Shown: positions 33,183 to 44,195, numbered from the stretch's first letter. The stretch is DNA of 64,000 bases from Sacculina carcini (GCA_916048095.2 OU696586.1:7674249-7738248), one strand, 5' to 3'. Notes: a model not told the origin generated them from the letters alone. Program-made: numbers and translations.

Positions 33183-33983
33183 ATGGAAAGTAAATGTTCT
33201 GAACCATGTTCTGCATCCCAGTCTTCGGGCGTCAGGGTTGAACTCCCCGCCTTTGACGATATTGATGTCGACACTTGGATTGCCATGTGCGACAATCTTT
33301 TAGAGGACGCAGGAATCACTGTTCAAAGCACGATGATGCGGAAGGTGCTCGCGAAATTACCGCCATCACAATTTCGCATTGTAAAGGACCTGGCCACTGC
33401 GAGGCCTCTTCCCGGTGACTGTTACACACAGTTGTGTAACCGCCTGCGTCGGCGTCTGCAGCTCACTTCAGCCGAGCGCTTGAGAAGGCTGCTGAGCATT
33501 CCGGGTGAGTTGGGTTCTCGCAAGCCTTCGCAGCTGTATGGCGACCTGGAGGCGCTGTATCCTTGCGACACCGGTCATGAGATCATTGTTGAATCTTTCC
33601 TTGCCCAGATGCCCGCAGCGCTGCAACTAATTTGCAGGGAGTGGCTTCAGACCATGCCATTAGTGGAGGTAGCCGTGCGAGCGGATGCTCACTATCAGCC
33701 GGCACAAGTGGTGGCAGCGGCTTCCGGACGGCGCGTAGCAGAGTCATCAGGCGAGGAGGAATCAGCGACGGTTTCGGCGGCGCACAATCACAAAAACTGG
33801 TCGTCAGCATCCGCCCGGGGAGTGACGAGGAGGCATCCGGCGCAGCCTTCGTCAGAATCCGGCTCCTTCGTCAGTCGCTGGTGCAAATTTCATCGGCAGT
33901 GGGGTCCAGCGGCTCGCAGGTGCACCGGTTCGTGCTCGTTCCGAGCGGACATGTCGGGAAACGCGCCCGGCAGCCGGCAGTAG
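33183..33983 (+). CDS. Gypsy gag
   Basis: 266 codons from the first ATG after the primer binding site. The N-terminal two thirds is a helical capsid-like region (VELPAFDDIDVDTWIAMCD at about residues 20-38; RKPSQLYGDLEALYP and ESFLAQMPAALQL are typical of Gypsy Gag). The C-terminus has a compact Cys/His motif WCKFHRQWGPAARRCTGSC, a variant nucleic-acid-binding knuckle seen in some animal Gypsy lineages in place of CCHC. Gag forms the cytoplasmic particle that packages element RNA. The last codons overlap the frameshift signal into pol, and the TAG stop is at 33981-33983. Confidence 0.9.
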   Translation: MESKCSEPCSASQSSGVRVELPAFDDIDVDTWIAMCDNLLEDAGITVQSTMMRKVLAKLPPSQFRIVKDLATARPLPGDCYTQLCNRLRRRLQLTSAERLRRLLSIPGELGSRKPSQLYGDLEALYPCDTGHEIIVESFLAQMPAALQLICREWLQTMPLVEVAVRADAHYQPAQVVAAASGRRVAESSGEEESATVSAAHNHKNWSSASARGVTRRHPAQPSSESGSFVSRWCKFHRQWGPAARRCTGSCSFRADMSGNAPGSRQ

Positions 33984-34000
33984 TGGCGCTGACCGGCTGC
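33956..34000 (+). promoter_or_regulatory. Programmed -1 frameshift signal: GGGAAAC plus stem-loop
   Basis: The heptamer G GGA AAC (33956-33962) is read in the gag frame exactly as X XXY YYZ. Slipping back one base gives GGG AAA in the pol frame. After a 7-nt spacer, GCAGCCGG (33970-33977) pairs perfectly with CCGGCTGC (33993-34000). The 15-nt loop contains the gag stop codon. Heptamer, frame, spacer and stem all fit the classical retroviral arrangement. GGGAAAC is a known retroviral slippery sequence. Confidence 0.85.
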
Positions 34001-37000
34001 AGTCCAGAGTGTCACCTGCTTCACGTCGTAGATCATAGGGGGCGGCGCTACCTCGTCGACAGCGGCAGTGAGGTATCTCTGTTGCCAGCTTCGAAGAATC
34101 ACACCACACCGCTCAACAGACCACTGCTCCGCGCGGCCAATGGGTCCAGAATTGATGTCTTTCAAGCAGATTTACCAATTGACGTCGACCTTGGCCTCGG
34201 GCGATCGTACAATTTCAAGTTCATTGTGGCAGCCGTTCCGTCACCCATACTCGGCGCAGATTTTCTGAGGGAATTCGGCCTGGTGCTGGACATGCGCAAC
34301 AGACGCCTCATTGACAGCGTTACGCATTTGTCAACACACGCCAGGAGTCTGACGAACCGACTACATCCGGCGCTGGCGCACGTTAGTAACGTTCAGGAGC
34401 TGGACGCAGATGGTACCGGTTTCTCCGACGTACGATCGTCGGTCGAGTTTCGTCGTCTCTGTGCACCTCCTACCGGATTCCCAGTCATCAGAACGCCGGG
34501 AGTGGAACACCGAATTGAGACGCGGAGTGCTCCGGTGTACTCGCGGCCGCGGCGACTAATGCCCGGCAAACTGACAGTGGCAAAGCGAGAGCTGAACGAG
34601 CTTCTAGAGCGTGGCATTGTCGTTCCTTCGTCCTCGCCATGTGCCAGCCCTATTCATCTGGTGCCGAAGGATGTTGGCAAAGCTTATCGAATGGTAGGAT
34701 GCTACGAACGACTGAACGCGGTTACAACACCGGACAGGTACCCTATCCCGCATATTCAAGGATTTGCCGACCTTTTGGGCGGATCGCAAGTGTTCAGCAA
34801 GCTGGATCTCGCTCGAGCATACGCGCAAATTCCGGTGGCGAAACGGGATCAGCCGAAGACGGCGATTACGACACCACTCGGTCTGTACCATTACACGCGC
34901 ATGCCTTTTGGTCTCTGTAATGCGGCGCAGACGTTTCAGCGATTAATGGATTCGGTGTTGCGAGGAATGCCAAGAGTTTACGCGTATATAGACGACATTC
35001 TGGTGTATTCACCTGATGCAGAGACACACCGCAATGACCTCGTCGAACTTTTCAGGAGACTCTCCAAGGCCGGACTGGTCGTCAAACCCGACAAATGCAT
35101 GTTTGGCCGACGTAGGCTGCAGTTCCTCGGGCTGGAGATATCGTCTGACGGATTACGTCCCCTCCCAGACCGAGTGGTCGACCTCGGCGCCATGCGGCAA
35201 CCACAAAACGCCACAGAGTGCCGTCGTTTCGTAGGCATGGTAAAATTTTTTCACCGGTTCGTGCCAGGGTTGGCCGCGAAACTGCACCCGCTGCACGCGG
35301 CGATTCACGGGGCTGGTCGGAAGTTCGTGTGGGGCTCCGCACAAACGATCGCCTTCGACGAGGTTAAATCAGCACTCGCCTCCGCCACGCAGCTGTCCTA
35401 TCCGCGGGAGAACACTCCTACGCAGGTGGTGTCGGATGCTTCGAACACAGCAGTCGGAGCGGTCATCCAGCAATACCAGGACGGCAGGTGGGTCCCACTG
35501 GCCTATCACTCTCGAGCCTTGTCGCCCTCACAAGTGAAATGGAGCACAGGCGACAAGGAGCTGTACGCTATATTCAGTGCTGTCAAACGTTTCAGGCACT
35601 TGCTCGAAGGACGCCCCGACCTCAGCCTACTTACCGACCATAAACCTCTCGTTTTTGCATTCACCAGCTCCACAGAAAAGTCACCACGGGTGCAGCGCCA
35701 ATTGGCATATATAAGCGAATTTACGACGGATGTCAGGCACGTGCCAGGAGTCAAGAATGCCGCCGCCGACTATCTCAGCCGATCTTTCAACGTATCCCAA
35801 TCGACATGCGCGATGGTCGGGCAGAGTATCGACCTGAAGAGGTTAGCTCGTGCGCAGGTAGACGATCCTGAAGTGGCGACGCTGGTGAAGAGTCCATCTC
35901 TGCTGGTCGAGAGACGTTCGGTTGATGACGTTCCCTCCGGCCTTCTTGTCTCCACCTCGACTGGTATTGATCGACCGTTGGTGCCAGGCAGCATGCAGCG
36001 GCAGGTATTTGACGCATTCCACAAGCTGCATCATCCAAGCGCAAGGGCTACTCGTAAGTTGATTTCGGAGAGGTACGTCTTCCAACGGCTTTCGTCCAGA
36101 ACGGCGGAGTGGGCGAAATCGTGTGTAGAATGCCAGCGGTGCAAGGTCGCACGCCATCAACACACGCCGCTCAGTCGCCACCCGCTACCGACCAGCAGGT
36201 TCGAGGCACTCCACGTGGACATTGTGGGGCCATTATCGGAGGTGAGAGGCTTCAAGTACTTATTCACAATAATCGATCGCTTCACGCGCTACCCCGAGGC
36301 TGTACCACTGCGTGACATCACGGCGTCAAGTTGCGCCCAAGCGCTTCTCGGCTGGATATCGCGGCTCGGTCTTTGTTTGGGTATAACGTCCGATAGAGGC
36401 GCGCAGTTTGTTTCAGACCTCTGGAAGGAGCTGTGGACGATGCTCGGCGTACAGTTGTCGACCACATGTGCGTACATGCCTCAGCAGAATGGCATCGTTG
36501 AGCGCATGCACCGGCAGTTGAAGGCGTCCCTCATGGCCGCCTTGAGAGACAACAACGATTGGCCATCAGCGTTGCCGGTAGTGCTGATGGGTCTCCGAGC
36601 CGCTCACAAGCCAGATCTTGGTTCATCGCCGGCAGAGCTGGTGTTTGGTGAGCCGTTTCGTCTGCCGGGACAGTTTTTCACGCAGTCGGCGCTTCATCCT
36701 GCCACTGAAACCGCTCGTCATCTGGCCACCACGATGTCTCGTCTGCGTCCGGTTCCCACGGCTTGGCACAACCGCTACGAGTATCACCGACCTTTAGTTT
36801 CTCCCGCGCTGAAGGAGGCGTCACACGTGTTCGTGCGAGTCGATGCTCATCGACCTCCATTGACGGCGCCATACCAGGGCCCGTTTGCAGTGGTCAGTCG
36901 AAGCGAAAAGGCTTTCGTGGTGGATCGCGGTGGCCGCAGAGACACGGTGGCCGTCGACAGGCTCAAGCCGGCGTATTTAGAGAGGGCGGACGGTGCACCT

Positions 37001-37150
37001 TCGGTGACCGAGACAGGGCAGGCGCGACTGTCTTCCCCGGAGCGACAGCGAACGCCGGCAGCACCAGCGGAGACAGGTGACGTTCCAGCAAGACACATTG
37101 TGCGGTCTCGCCGAAGCAGGCCTGTGAGGCCCCCAATGCGCTTTCGTTGA
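33959..37150 (+). CDS. Gypsy pol: protease, RT, RNase H, integrase
   Basis: The open frame extends back to 33632, but the real product is expected from the slip site. Order: retropepsin with LVDSGSEVSLLP (DSG at 34058); RT with KLDLARAYAQIPV and VYAYIDDILVYS (YIDD at 34985); RNase H with VVSDASNTAVGAV, KELYAI and LLTDHKPL; integrase with an HHCC zinc finger (FHKLHHPS ... CVECQRC) and DDE core LHVDIVGP (D at 36218), GITSDRGAQFVS, QQNGIVERMHR. A GPF/Y-type module (GPFAVVSR ... VDRLKPA) and an Arg-rich tail end the protein. No stops, and all catalytic residues are present. No chromodomain. Confidence 0.95.
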   Translation, partial: KRARQPAVVALTGCSPECHLLHVVDHRGRRYLVDSGSEVSLLPASKNHTTPLNRPLLRAANGSRIDVFQADLPIDVDLGLGRSYNFKFIVAAVPSPILGADFLREFGLVLDMRNRRLIDSVTHLSTHARSLTNRLHPALAHVSNVQELDADGTGFSDVRSSVEFRRLCAPPTGFPVIRTPGVEHRIETRSAPVYSRPRRLMPGKLTVAKRELNELLERGIVVPSSSPCASPIHLVPKDVGKAYRMVGCYERLNAVTTPDRYPIPHIQGFADLLGGSQVFSKLDLARAYAQIPVAKRDQPKTAITTPLGLYHYTRMPFGLCNAAQTFQRLMDSVLRGMPRVYAYIDDILVYSPDAETHRNDLVELFRRLSKAGLVVKPDKCMFGRRRLQFLGLEISSDGLRPLPDRVVDLGAMRQPQNATECRRFVGMVKFFHRFVPGLAAKLHPLHAAIHGAGRKFVWGSAQTIAFDEVKSALASATQLSYPRENTPTQVVSDASNTAVGAVIQQYQDGRWVPLAYHSRALSPSQVKWSTGDKELYAIFSAVKRFRHLLEGRPDLSLLTDHKPLVFAFTSSTEKSPRVQRQLAYISEFTTDVRHVPGVKNAAADYLSRSFNVSQSTCAMVGQSIDLKRLARAQVDDPEVATLVKSPSLLVERRSVDDVPSGLLVSTSTGIDRPLVPGSMQRQVFDAFHKLHHPSARATRKLISERYVFQRLSSRTAEWAKSCVECQRCKVARHQHTPLSRHPLPTSRFEALHVDIVGPLSEVRGFKYLFTIIDRFTRYPEAVPLRDITASSCAQALLGWISRLGLCLGITSDRGAQFVSDLWKELWTMLGVQLSTTCAYMPQQNGIVERMHRQLKASLMAALRDNNDWPSALPVVLMGLRAAHKPDLGSSPAELVFGEPFRLPGQFFTQSALHPATETARHLATTMSRLRPVPTAWHNRYEYHRPLVSPALKEASHVFVRVDAHRPPLTAPYQGPFAVVSRSEKAFVVDRGGRRDTVAVDRLKPAYLERADGAPSVTETGQARLSSPERQRTPAAPAETGDVPARHIVRSRRSRPVRPPMRFR

Positions 37151-37240
37151 TGTGCATTGTTAATTGTGTGCGTTGAGTGTATTCTTTACCTGCGTTTTTG
37201 TTGCGTTTTGTACCGCTTGTTTTATCGTTGCATTGCACCT

Positions 37241-37250
37241 GGAGGGGGGC
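37241..37250 (+). promoter_or_regulatory. Polypurine tract
   Basis: GGAGGGGGG immediately before the 3' LTR, the usual primer for plus-strand DNA synthesis. Confidence 0.85.
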
Positions 37251-37446
37251 TGTAGCCAGTGCGCATAGATAGCAACTGTTTTATATTAATTATGTGTGGA
37301 CTAATCATGGCGCGCTGGATACGTTGATTATTTTCATTGTTATTTTTCTCTTCACGAATACATCACTCGTGTCCTGACCGGTGAGGTGTGCGTTCTTTTC
37401 CGCTGGGTAAAAGTATTTGGCACTTACAGCTTTTTGGTCCTCTACA
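37251..37446 (+). repeat. Gypsy 3' LTR
   Basis: It starts TGTAGCCAGTGCGCATAG and ends CTCTACA. It differs from the 5' LTR at three bases (third base, and two A/C differences in T-rich stretches). Confidence 0.95.
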
Positions 37447-37450
37447 TGTG

Positions 37451-38462
37451 CATGCATATCGTGTGCTACATATATGACTACGTTTATTTGTATGTGTGGG
37501 TATGTATGTGTGTTTGGGTCAGTATGGTGTACATTGCCAATTTTATATTAATGTTCAACGCGCTGACCGAAATGGACTCTGTTATCAATTGTCAGGCCAA
37601 TAGCCGCTTCTTGCCGTTCTTGTATATCGCAATTGATTAATTCACCTCTTTTGTGCACGGGCCATCCATACAGCTGTCACCGATCTAACATTGTAGTATT
37701 ATCTGTTGCTTATTCCTAATTTTCAAGCTACGCTTGAGCTAGAATAACATTTCATGGGGATATCAGATGCAGTTTCTCCCAGTTTGTGATTGGAATGCTG
37801 CAATCAATTATATCATTTCGCAGATGCTGCACTAGGGAATATATAAACGCTGCCAGTATTTCAAACAACAAATTTGAATAACGTTTATGAGAATTTCATT
37901 ATGTCTTGGACTGGAGATTGAATAATTATTAAAAATGCATTGAAATGTGTATTTGTTATATGCAATCCATCTTGAATGTAAGTCCAAATATTCTTACGGG
38001 TTTATGAATGAGTTGGATAAATTTTTATCTACAATCGTTATGCGAATCAAGCATTTAATATCGTGTATTCAAGAAGCAATTGATTATATGAATAACGGCA
38101 ATTTGGTGTGTCCTAAAGAAGCTGTTCAGATAAAAACGGTATCAGATTAATTCACCGCAACAGTCGCAACATAAGCAACAACATAATTTGCGCATATTAA
38201 ACTGCATTGAAACATCAGCTGACAAATATACTCCAATGGAGTGAAGAACGAGTTATAAACTTTGTATACAGTAAAGAAACGTGAGTAGAACATAGTAGAT
38301 ATTTGCAGTCAAAGATAGATTTTTGTCTAATTTTATTCCATTATATTATATTACATTATATTATATTATATTTCTATTTCGTTCATTATATTCGATTGTA
38401 TTATATTTGATGCTTATTTTATTCCAAGCAATATCGCGCGTGCTATTTTGCATGATATTCAG
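37451..38462 (+). other. End of intron 2; no other gene recognised
   Basis: AT-rich with a GT-rich patch (37470-37530) and a TTATATTACATTATATTATA patch (38340-38400). A 67-codon ORF at 37947-38150 has no recognisable domain. The intron ends with a good acceptor (TGCATGATATTCAG). Confidence 0.5.
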
Positions 38463-38615
38463 ACGAGTTGCCTGATGGTGCCAGATGTGACTTTGAGCGG
38501 GACAATTGCGGCTGGCGGCCAGATCGAGGCCAGCTTCAGTGGCGGCGCCATACGGGCCCGGCTGCAACTAGTTACACGGGACCCGACTCCGATCACACGC
38601 TAGCAACGTCATTAG
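38463..38615 (+). CDS. LDLa-MAM gene exon 3: start of MAM domain
   Basis: The acceptor TATTCAG|ACGAG and donor TTAG|GTCAA are both phase 1, and the joined codon completes an Asp directly after the LDLa module. It encodes PDGARCDFERDNCGW (the CDFE...CGW opening of MAM domains), then WRRHTGPA and YTGPDSDHTL (the GP-x-x-DHT signature). MAM domains are extracellular adhesion or interaction modules of roughly 160-170 residues found in meprins, receptor phosphatases and LDLa/MAM proteins. Inside the exon, 38537-38550 is identical to the 14-bp end of the MITE at 19457, probably by chance. Confidence 0.9.
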
Positions 38616-39074
38616 GTCAAATTAACTGTTTTGCCAGTGAATTTTAAACCAGATATAATTATAATGAATGCTACAATGAACTTCATTGGAGCAAAGGTTT
38701 GACTTGAAACGTTTGTGACGATTCATGAAAGGCGCACCAATCGTTCAGCTGCTTTTGAAAATATATATAATATATCTACAAATTAAAACTTGAATATTCA
38801 AAGAAAATACTGCTTGGATCAAGATCACATATTTTGGATTGAATAATTATGCTTGTTGTCAACTAGTATATAATACTTAGCAAAATAGACGTATGAGATT
38901 GTTATATTGCGCATACGGCATCAATATTGTGAGATCGTTGAGAAGGTGCAGTACAGCCGAGAATTCAGACAAATTGTTGTAGGAAGGGGCTGAGACGAGA
39001 AAATCCACTACGTGTCTGTATGTGTGTATGTGCGCGGGTGCACGTTTATGCATGCCTTGGTACTTTTCGCACAG
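38616..39074 (+). other. Intron 3 of the LDLa-MAM gene
   Basis: A short, AT-rich intron of 459 bp with no transposon recognised. It begins GTCAAA and ends TTTTCGCACAG. Confidence 0.75.
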
Positions 39075-39202
39075 GTCACTACATGTTTCTCAACATAAAA
39101 GGCGGTGATTTTGCCTATTATGCCGTGCTGAAGTCGCCATGGATGCCTCCAATGCCCTTCTACAACCGGCAAAAGTCCTCGCCTTACTATCAATCATGCA
39201 TG
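39075..39202 (+). CDS. LDLa-MAM gene exon 4: middle of MAM domain
   Basis: The acceptor TTTTCGCACAG|GTCAC enters in phase 1 and the donor CATG|GTGAGT leaves in phase 0. It encodes GHYMFLNIKGGD then FAYYAVLKSPWMPP and SPYYQSCM, the G-H-Y-x-hydrophobic strand and the A-x-L-x-SP strand that precede the next conserved Cys of MAM domains. The frame joins perfectly to exon 3 (GH) and to exon 5 (CM|LRFY). Confidence 0.9.
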
Positions 39203-40620
39203 GTGAGTGGCCGATGTGATAGGTTGACGTGTCAGTGAATGCACTCACAGCTGTTGTACTTCTTTTGCGGAAACATGACTTTATGAATGCACACATACAG
39301 CAATACTGTCCCAATACATACACATACACATACAGCAATACTTTCGCAAACTAATTCGCAAACAAATTGATTCGCCGGTATGACAAAACAGCAACGACTA
39401 TCGGCATTAAGTTTAATTTGTAATTTCGCAGCAAAAATTCATTTGTTCACCACACTGTAACTTACTGATGAAAAATAGTAATGTATCGTCGACACGCGCT
39501 GATCATTTCCATCAATTACAACACAATGCCACCCTCGTGCTGTATATAATTCTATGAACATGTGTGTGCGTATGTGTGTGTGTGTGTAAGAGAGAGAGAG
39601 AAGGGAATAGGCGCATCCGAGTGTATTTGTTGATGTTCCTAATGCGTGATATTACAAGTTTAACGTTTCGCGTTGCTGACCGGGCATGAGTGTCTCATAA
39701 AATGCGACCAGCTGAAATTCAACAGAGTATGCTGTTTTCACAAGTTTGTGGCATGGAGACAAGTAATGGGTCTGTTATCGTGCAGTAATATATTAGCCGA
39801 ATGTCAGCAGAATTAGTCGGCGACAAACAGTGAGTCCGAGTTATCTAGAATAGTTGCACCTGAATCGAACACAACACATGCAAACAGTGGTTTGCACCTC
39901 TCAGTAGCAGGCAGGAGGCAGTTTATGATTTGCCATTTATATTAATGTTCGCTAACTGGGCATTCAACATTGATATGAAATATCAAACATTTTGCCAATT
40001 TGCCAATTTGTCTTTTTTTGGTATGGTGGGGGTTTGGAAAAATAGGTGTATCGCAGGAATGTAGTGTAATAATCACGGTGTAATGAAGTGAATGAGGATG
40101 ACAAGCATTGTGCTAGATAATGCCGAGGTAACCGACTGTGCTGTTTCTCATTATGTTCTCATATTGTTTGTCCTTTCACGGCGACCGTTTCGGCAACAAA
40201 TTTGCTGCGTTAATGAAGCGTTCAGCTGGCGCAATTGATGACGCGTTCACTGAGCCATTTCAATGTCAGTCGACGATTACACTAGACAAACGCCAGATGC
40301 TCCAGTCTCTCACACGACCGCTTATTGAATGACATCAGTGCTAATTAGGAAACGTTGCCGAGAGAAGTGCTGTGCTGGCGAGTGCAGTTTTTGTAGTCAC
40401 AACGTAACACCACCTTGGTATTGGTCGCAGCTTGTGCATGCATGTATGTGATCAATAACAACAAATTGGCACACGCCCACACACACACACATGCACATAT
40501 ACAAACACGCACAAGGGTATATAAATGAGCGTAAAATGACATAATTTCGTACCATTTAATTCTCAGCTTGAATACTGTCACAAGGAGGAAATATTGTGAA
40601 TAAATGCAGGCTTATATACA
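39203..40620 (+). other. First part of intron 4, no recognised gene
   Basis: Contains short GT/GA-rich patches (39560-39605) and CA-rich patches (40470-40510). A 64-codon ORF at 40138-40332 (including HGDRFGNKFAALMKRSAG) has no similarity I can name and lacks clear splice context. Confidence 0.45.

Positions 40621-40625
<5 letters not shown>

Positions 40626-40664
<39 letters not shown>
40626..40664. repeat. TA microsatellite at the 5' edge of the PLE
   Basis: Pure (TA)n just upstream of Penelope-like RT sequence. Other PLE pieces in the window also abut TA tracts. Confidence 0.9.
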
Positions 40665-40665
<1 letters not shown>

Positions 40666-40779
40666 GGAAATGTCAACACACACTAGCCAGATTATCCATT
40701 ACGTCCTATCGTTAGTCAAGTACCATCGTTGACGTATACATTAGCAAGCCAGTTGAATGGGTTGATTTCGCCTCAGTCT

Positions 40780-41862
<1,083 letters not shown>

Positions 41863-42075
41863 CGGCTACACACAAAAATACATCGTTGACGTAGTCAGAC
41901 AAAAACTACATGACTTCATGAAAAAGACTCAAGACGACCAAGACAGAGACCAAAATACAGTAGAATTATATTAGAGGAACATTATGAGCTCAAATTACAA
42001 ACAAGACGAGACTGCACTTAAGAAAATCATTAAGAAACACGTTACTACAATCAGAAACAACATGAATCAGAAAAC

Positions 42076-42579
42076 ATGAAATCAGAAAATCAGAAACATG
42101 TCAATCAGAAACAAAAATTAAACTATAAATTTACTACAAAACTCGAAAAATATATCAATCAATTGTCAAGAATAGGTGCCTACCAAGGACCGAAGAGACG
42201 CAAAATTGATGTCGTGTATTCACATAAATGTCAAACTGGAGACTGCAGTCTCCGTAATTCCGAATACATCGGCCACACAACAACAACTTTGCACAAGCGA
42301 CTCACGGCTCACTTGCATGACGGCGCTATTTTTCCGCACTACGCGCAAGAGCATAACATCAAGCTCAACAGAACAATTCTCACTGACAATACATCCATCA
42401 TTTGCCAGGAGCATAATATCAGAAAGCTCAAATTGATAGAGGCAGTGTTGATTTCTACGTGGAAACCTACCATAAACGTCCAACAACAACCTGACGTAAT
42501 TATTCCTCTGTTAGACAAAACAACATCAACAACCAACAGAGAAGCGCATCACAACATCCTGCATGCAGCCAGAATATAA
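42076..42579 (+). CDS. PLE GIY-YIG endonuclease domain
   Basis: An open 167-codon segment. It reads VVYSHKCQTGDC, SEYIGHTTTTLHKRLTAHL (YIG, then the catalytic Arg), GAIFPHYAQEHNI, LIEAVLIS (catalytic Glu) and TINVQQQPD (conserved Asn). These are the nuclease positions of Penelope-type GIY-YIG domains, and all are present. The enzyme would nick target DNA for reverse transcription. In the full element it is the C-terminal domain of one polyprotein, so a separate start at 42076 is unlikely to be natural. Confidence 0.9.
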   Translation: MKSENQKHVNQKQKLNYKFTTKLEKYINQLSRIGAYQGPKRRKIDVVYSHKCQTGDCSLRNSEYIGHTTTTLHKRLTAHLHDGAIFPHYAQEHNIKLNRTILTDNTSIICQEHNIRKLKLIEAVLISTWKPTINVQQQPDVIIPLLDKTTSTTNREAHHNILHAARI

Positions 42580-42725
42580 TTAAAACAAACGACAGTGCAA
42601 ATGCGCAATATGCATGCATTTTATATATTTTATGTTGAAATTTTCTAGAATATTTAGCGTCTCATTCAAATTTGTTTTTCAGTTCAGTGTCTATTTTATT
42701 ATCATTGCTATGTGTATATATGCCC

Positions 42726-42753
42726 CTGAAGATGACTTTATTAAAAGTCGAAA
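42726..42753 (+). ncRNA. PLE hairpin motif CTGAAGA-T-stem-GAAA
   Basis: CTGAAGA, one T, GACTT (42734-42738), a loop, AAGTC (42745-42749), then GAAA. The same arrangement with a different stem sequence occurs at 49711-49738. It resembles the core and helix II of the hammerhead ribozymes reported in PLEs. However, an extra T lies between CTGANGA and the stem, and I could not build helices I and III. Confidence 0.45.
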
Positions 42754-42769
42754 GATGCCTCGGGCGAAA

Positions 42770-42886
42770 ATGAGTTTTTCAGTGCTATTGGGAAAACTCT
42801 CTGAAAACCAAAGGAAACTAGTGAGACAAATTGAAACTTATAAATACAAGAGAAACAAAACAGAAAACGCCGTAGAATTTAACGGA

Positions 42887-42919
<33 letters not shown>

Positions 42920-42955
42920 AATATAAATAAATATATATATAAATATATATAAATA
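42770..42955 (+). other. PLE N-terminal-like segment running into CA/TA repeats
   Basis: MSFSVLLGKLSENQRKLVRQ followed by IETYKYKRNK and AVEFNGT parallels the pieces at 41285-41400 and 49740-49870. All three break off at microsatellites. It is likely the beginning of a tandem or pLTR copy, since PLEs often carry partial direct duplications. Confidence 0.55.
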
Positions 42956-43008
42956 TATATATATATATATTTGAAGTTTTCTTCATATATATTTATATTT
43001 ATATACAG

Positions 43009-43560
43009 TCAGCCCTCCAAATAGCCGAGTCAAAGCTACCGAGAAAAAAATTCCGCTATTTGGAGGTGACCGCTATAGCAATGCTAATCAACCTATTTTA
43101 CTCTGAATCGTCCATTTTCCACATAAGATTCCTTTATTATATATCACTAGAGTTGGGAATTTATGTGATCAAATGAAACATATTTTTTAGCATAAAATGC
43201 CATTTGAAGCGAAAAAAATAAAATGCCATTTTCACTGAAAAGTGCTGCCCAAGTATACAATTCTGTAGGTTGCACCTGGAATAAATATTTGTTAATTGTG
43301 TTAATTATTGTAATTTCACAGATCACGGATTTAACATGTTATGATACACCCGAACACTGCATTTAGGTACAATATTAATACCAGCGACGCTGACAATGGA
43401 TATACAGCAACGTTTCTGATATATTTTTAAGTCTGACAAGGTGGCAACGGGTTCCAGAGGGATGCAATAACTCGCTATTCAGATTAAATCGCTCAAAGAT
43501 AAGTGCACGTGACATTGGCTTTTTGGGAATCAAGGGTTCTACATACATGTACTACTGTTT
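43009..43560. mobile_element. Possible pogo/Tigger-like terminal sequence
   Basis: TACAGTCAGCCCTCCAAATAGC after a TA, with the nearby inverted match GCTATTTGGAGG, resembles the ends of pogo/Tigger-type Tc1 relatives. No transposase ORF is seen and no convincing second terminal repeat was found. GGTTCTACATACATGTA near 43530 might be a decayed far end. Confidence 0.35.
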
Positions 43561-43639
43561 ACTTTTTCGGGAGATATTCAACACAAATTGATCAAATGGT
43601 GCTTGTATTCAAACGCTCTATGTATGCTCTTGTATTCAA

Positions 43640-44195
43640 ATTGTAGTCAAACGCTACCTGTACCCCGTTCGTGCTTTTCTCGACAGGTCCTCGGCCATCA
43701 CACTTGTCAAGTCTCTTATTTTTCCCAGGCTCGATTACTGTAACTCTCTATACTATGAATGTCCTAGCTCGTCCGCGCATTTTAAACTAGTCTTGCCGCT
43801 TTGTACTTCGTTTTTCTCCATGTCGTCATACCTCTTCTCACCTTTTTCAGCTTCACTGGCTATCTATTATTCCACGAATCCACCACCGTCTTTGTTGCAT
43901 TATCTACAAATTACTTCATAACCCAAATCGACTCATGAAATCTCTCTGAACTCCTATCTCTCTGACAATTCTTCTTCCCGCATTTCACTTTCTCTTCTCT
44001 GTCCTCGAGCCATCAGCGAATAAACCTGGTCTGTGAAGTCCTTCTCTTTCTTTGTGCCAAGATTATTCAATTCTCTTCCTCCTTATATCATTTCATCTAC
44101 GTCGTATCAATCATTGTCTTATTGGCTATTTAAATATCTATTTGTTCTTTTTCTTATCCGAGGGCCTTTTTTTCTATCACTACACCACCGAGTCT
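43640..44195 (+). pseudogene. LINE RT thumb/C-terminal fragment
   Basis: YLYPVRAFLDRSSAITLVKS and IFPRLDYCNSLYYECP match the thumb region of the 23-25 kb and 61 kb LINEs (YPIR-x-FLD, RLDYCNSL). Frameshifts follow, with a degenerate PRLFNSLPPYII-type end near 44065-44095. It ends about 60 bp before exon 5 of the host gene. Confidence 0.7.

Larger units (their letters stand above)
32960..37446 (+). mobile_element. Gypsy-type LTR retrotransposon, apparently complete
   Basis: 4487 bp with two 196-bp LTRs, 4-bp target duplication TGTG (32956-32959 and 37447-37450), primer binding site, gag, pol in the -1 frame and a polypurine tract. Both ORFs are uninterrupted, and the LTRs differ at only three positions by my reading. 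It lies in intron 2 of the LDLa-MAM gene, same orientation. No envelope-like ORF follows pol. Confidence 0.95.

Noticed and set aside
34393-36872. Several minus-strand ORFs of 60-110 codons inside the Gypsy pol gene
   Set aside because: Antisense shadows of a GC-rich coding region.
37947-38150. 67-codon ORF in intron 2 as a small gene or extra exon
   Set aside because: No domain, no LDLa or MAM residues and no convincing splice sites at its edges.
40138-40332. 64-codon ORF in intron 4 as an extra MAM exon
   Set aside because: No MAM signature residues, and exon 4 joins exon 5 directly with correct phase and motif continuity.
42726-42790. Complete hammerhead ribozyme
   Set aside because: Helix II and core-like bases are present, but an extra base follows CTGAAGA and I could not find helices I and III or the cleavage triplet in place. 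It is kept only as a resembling motif.
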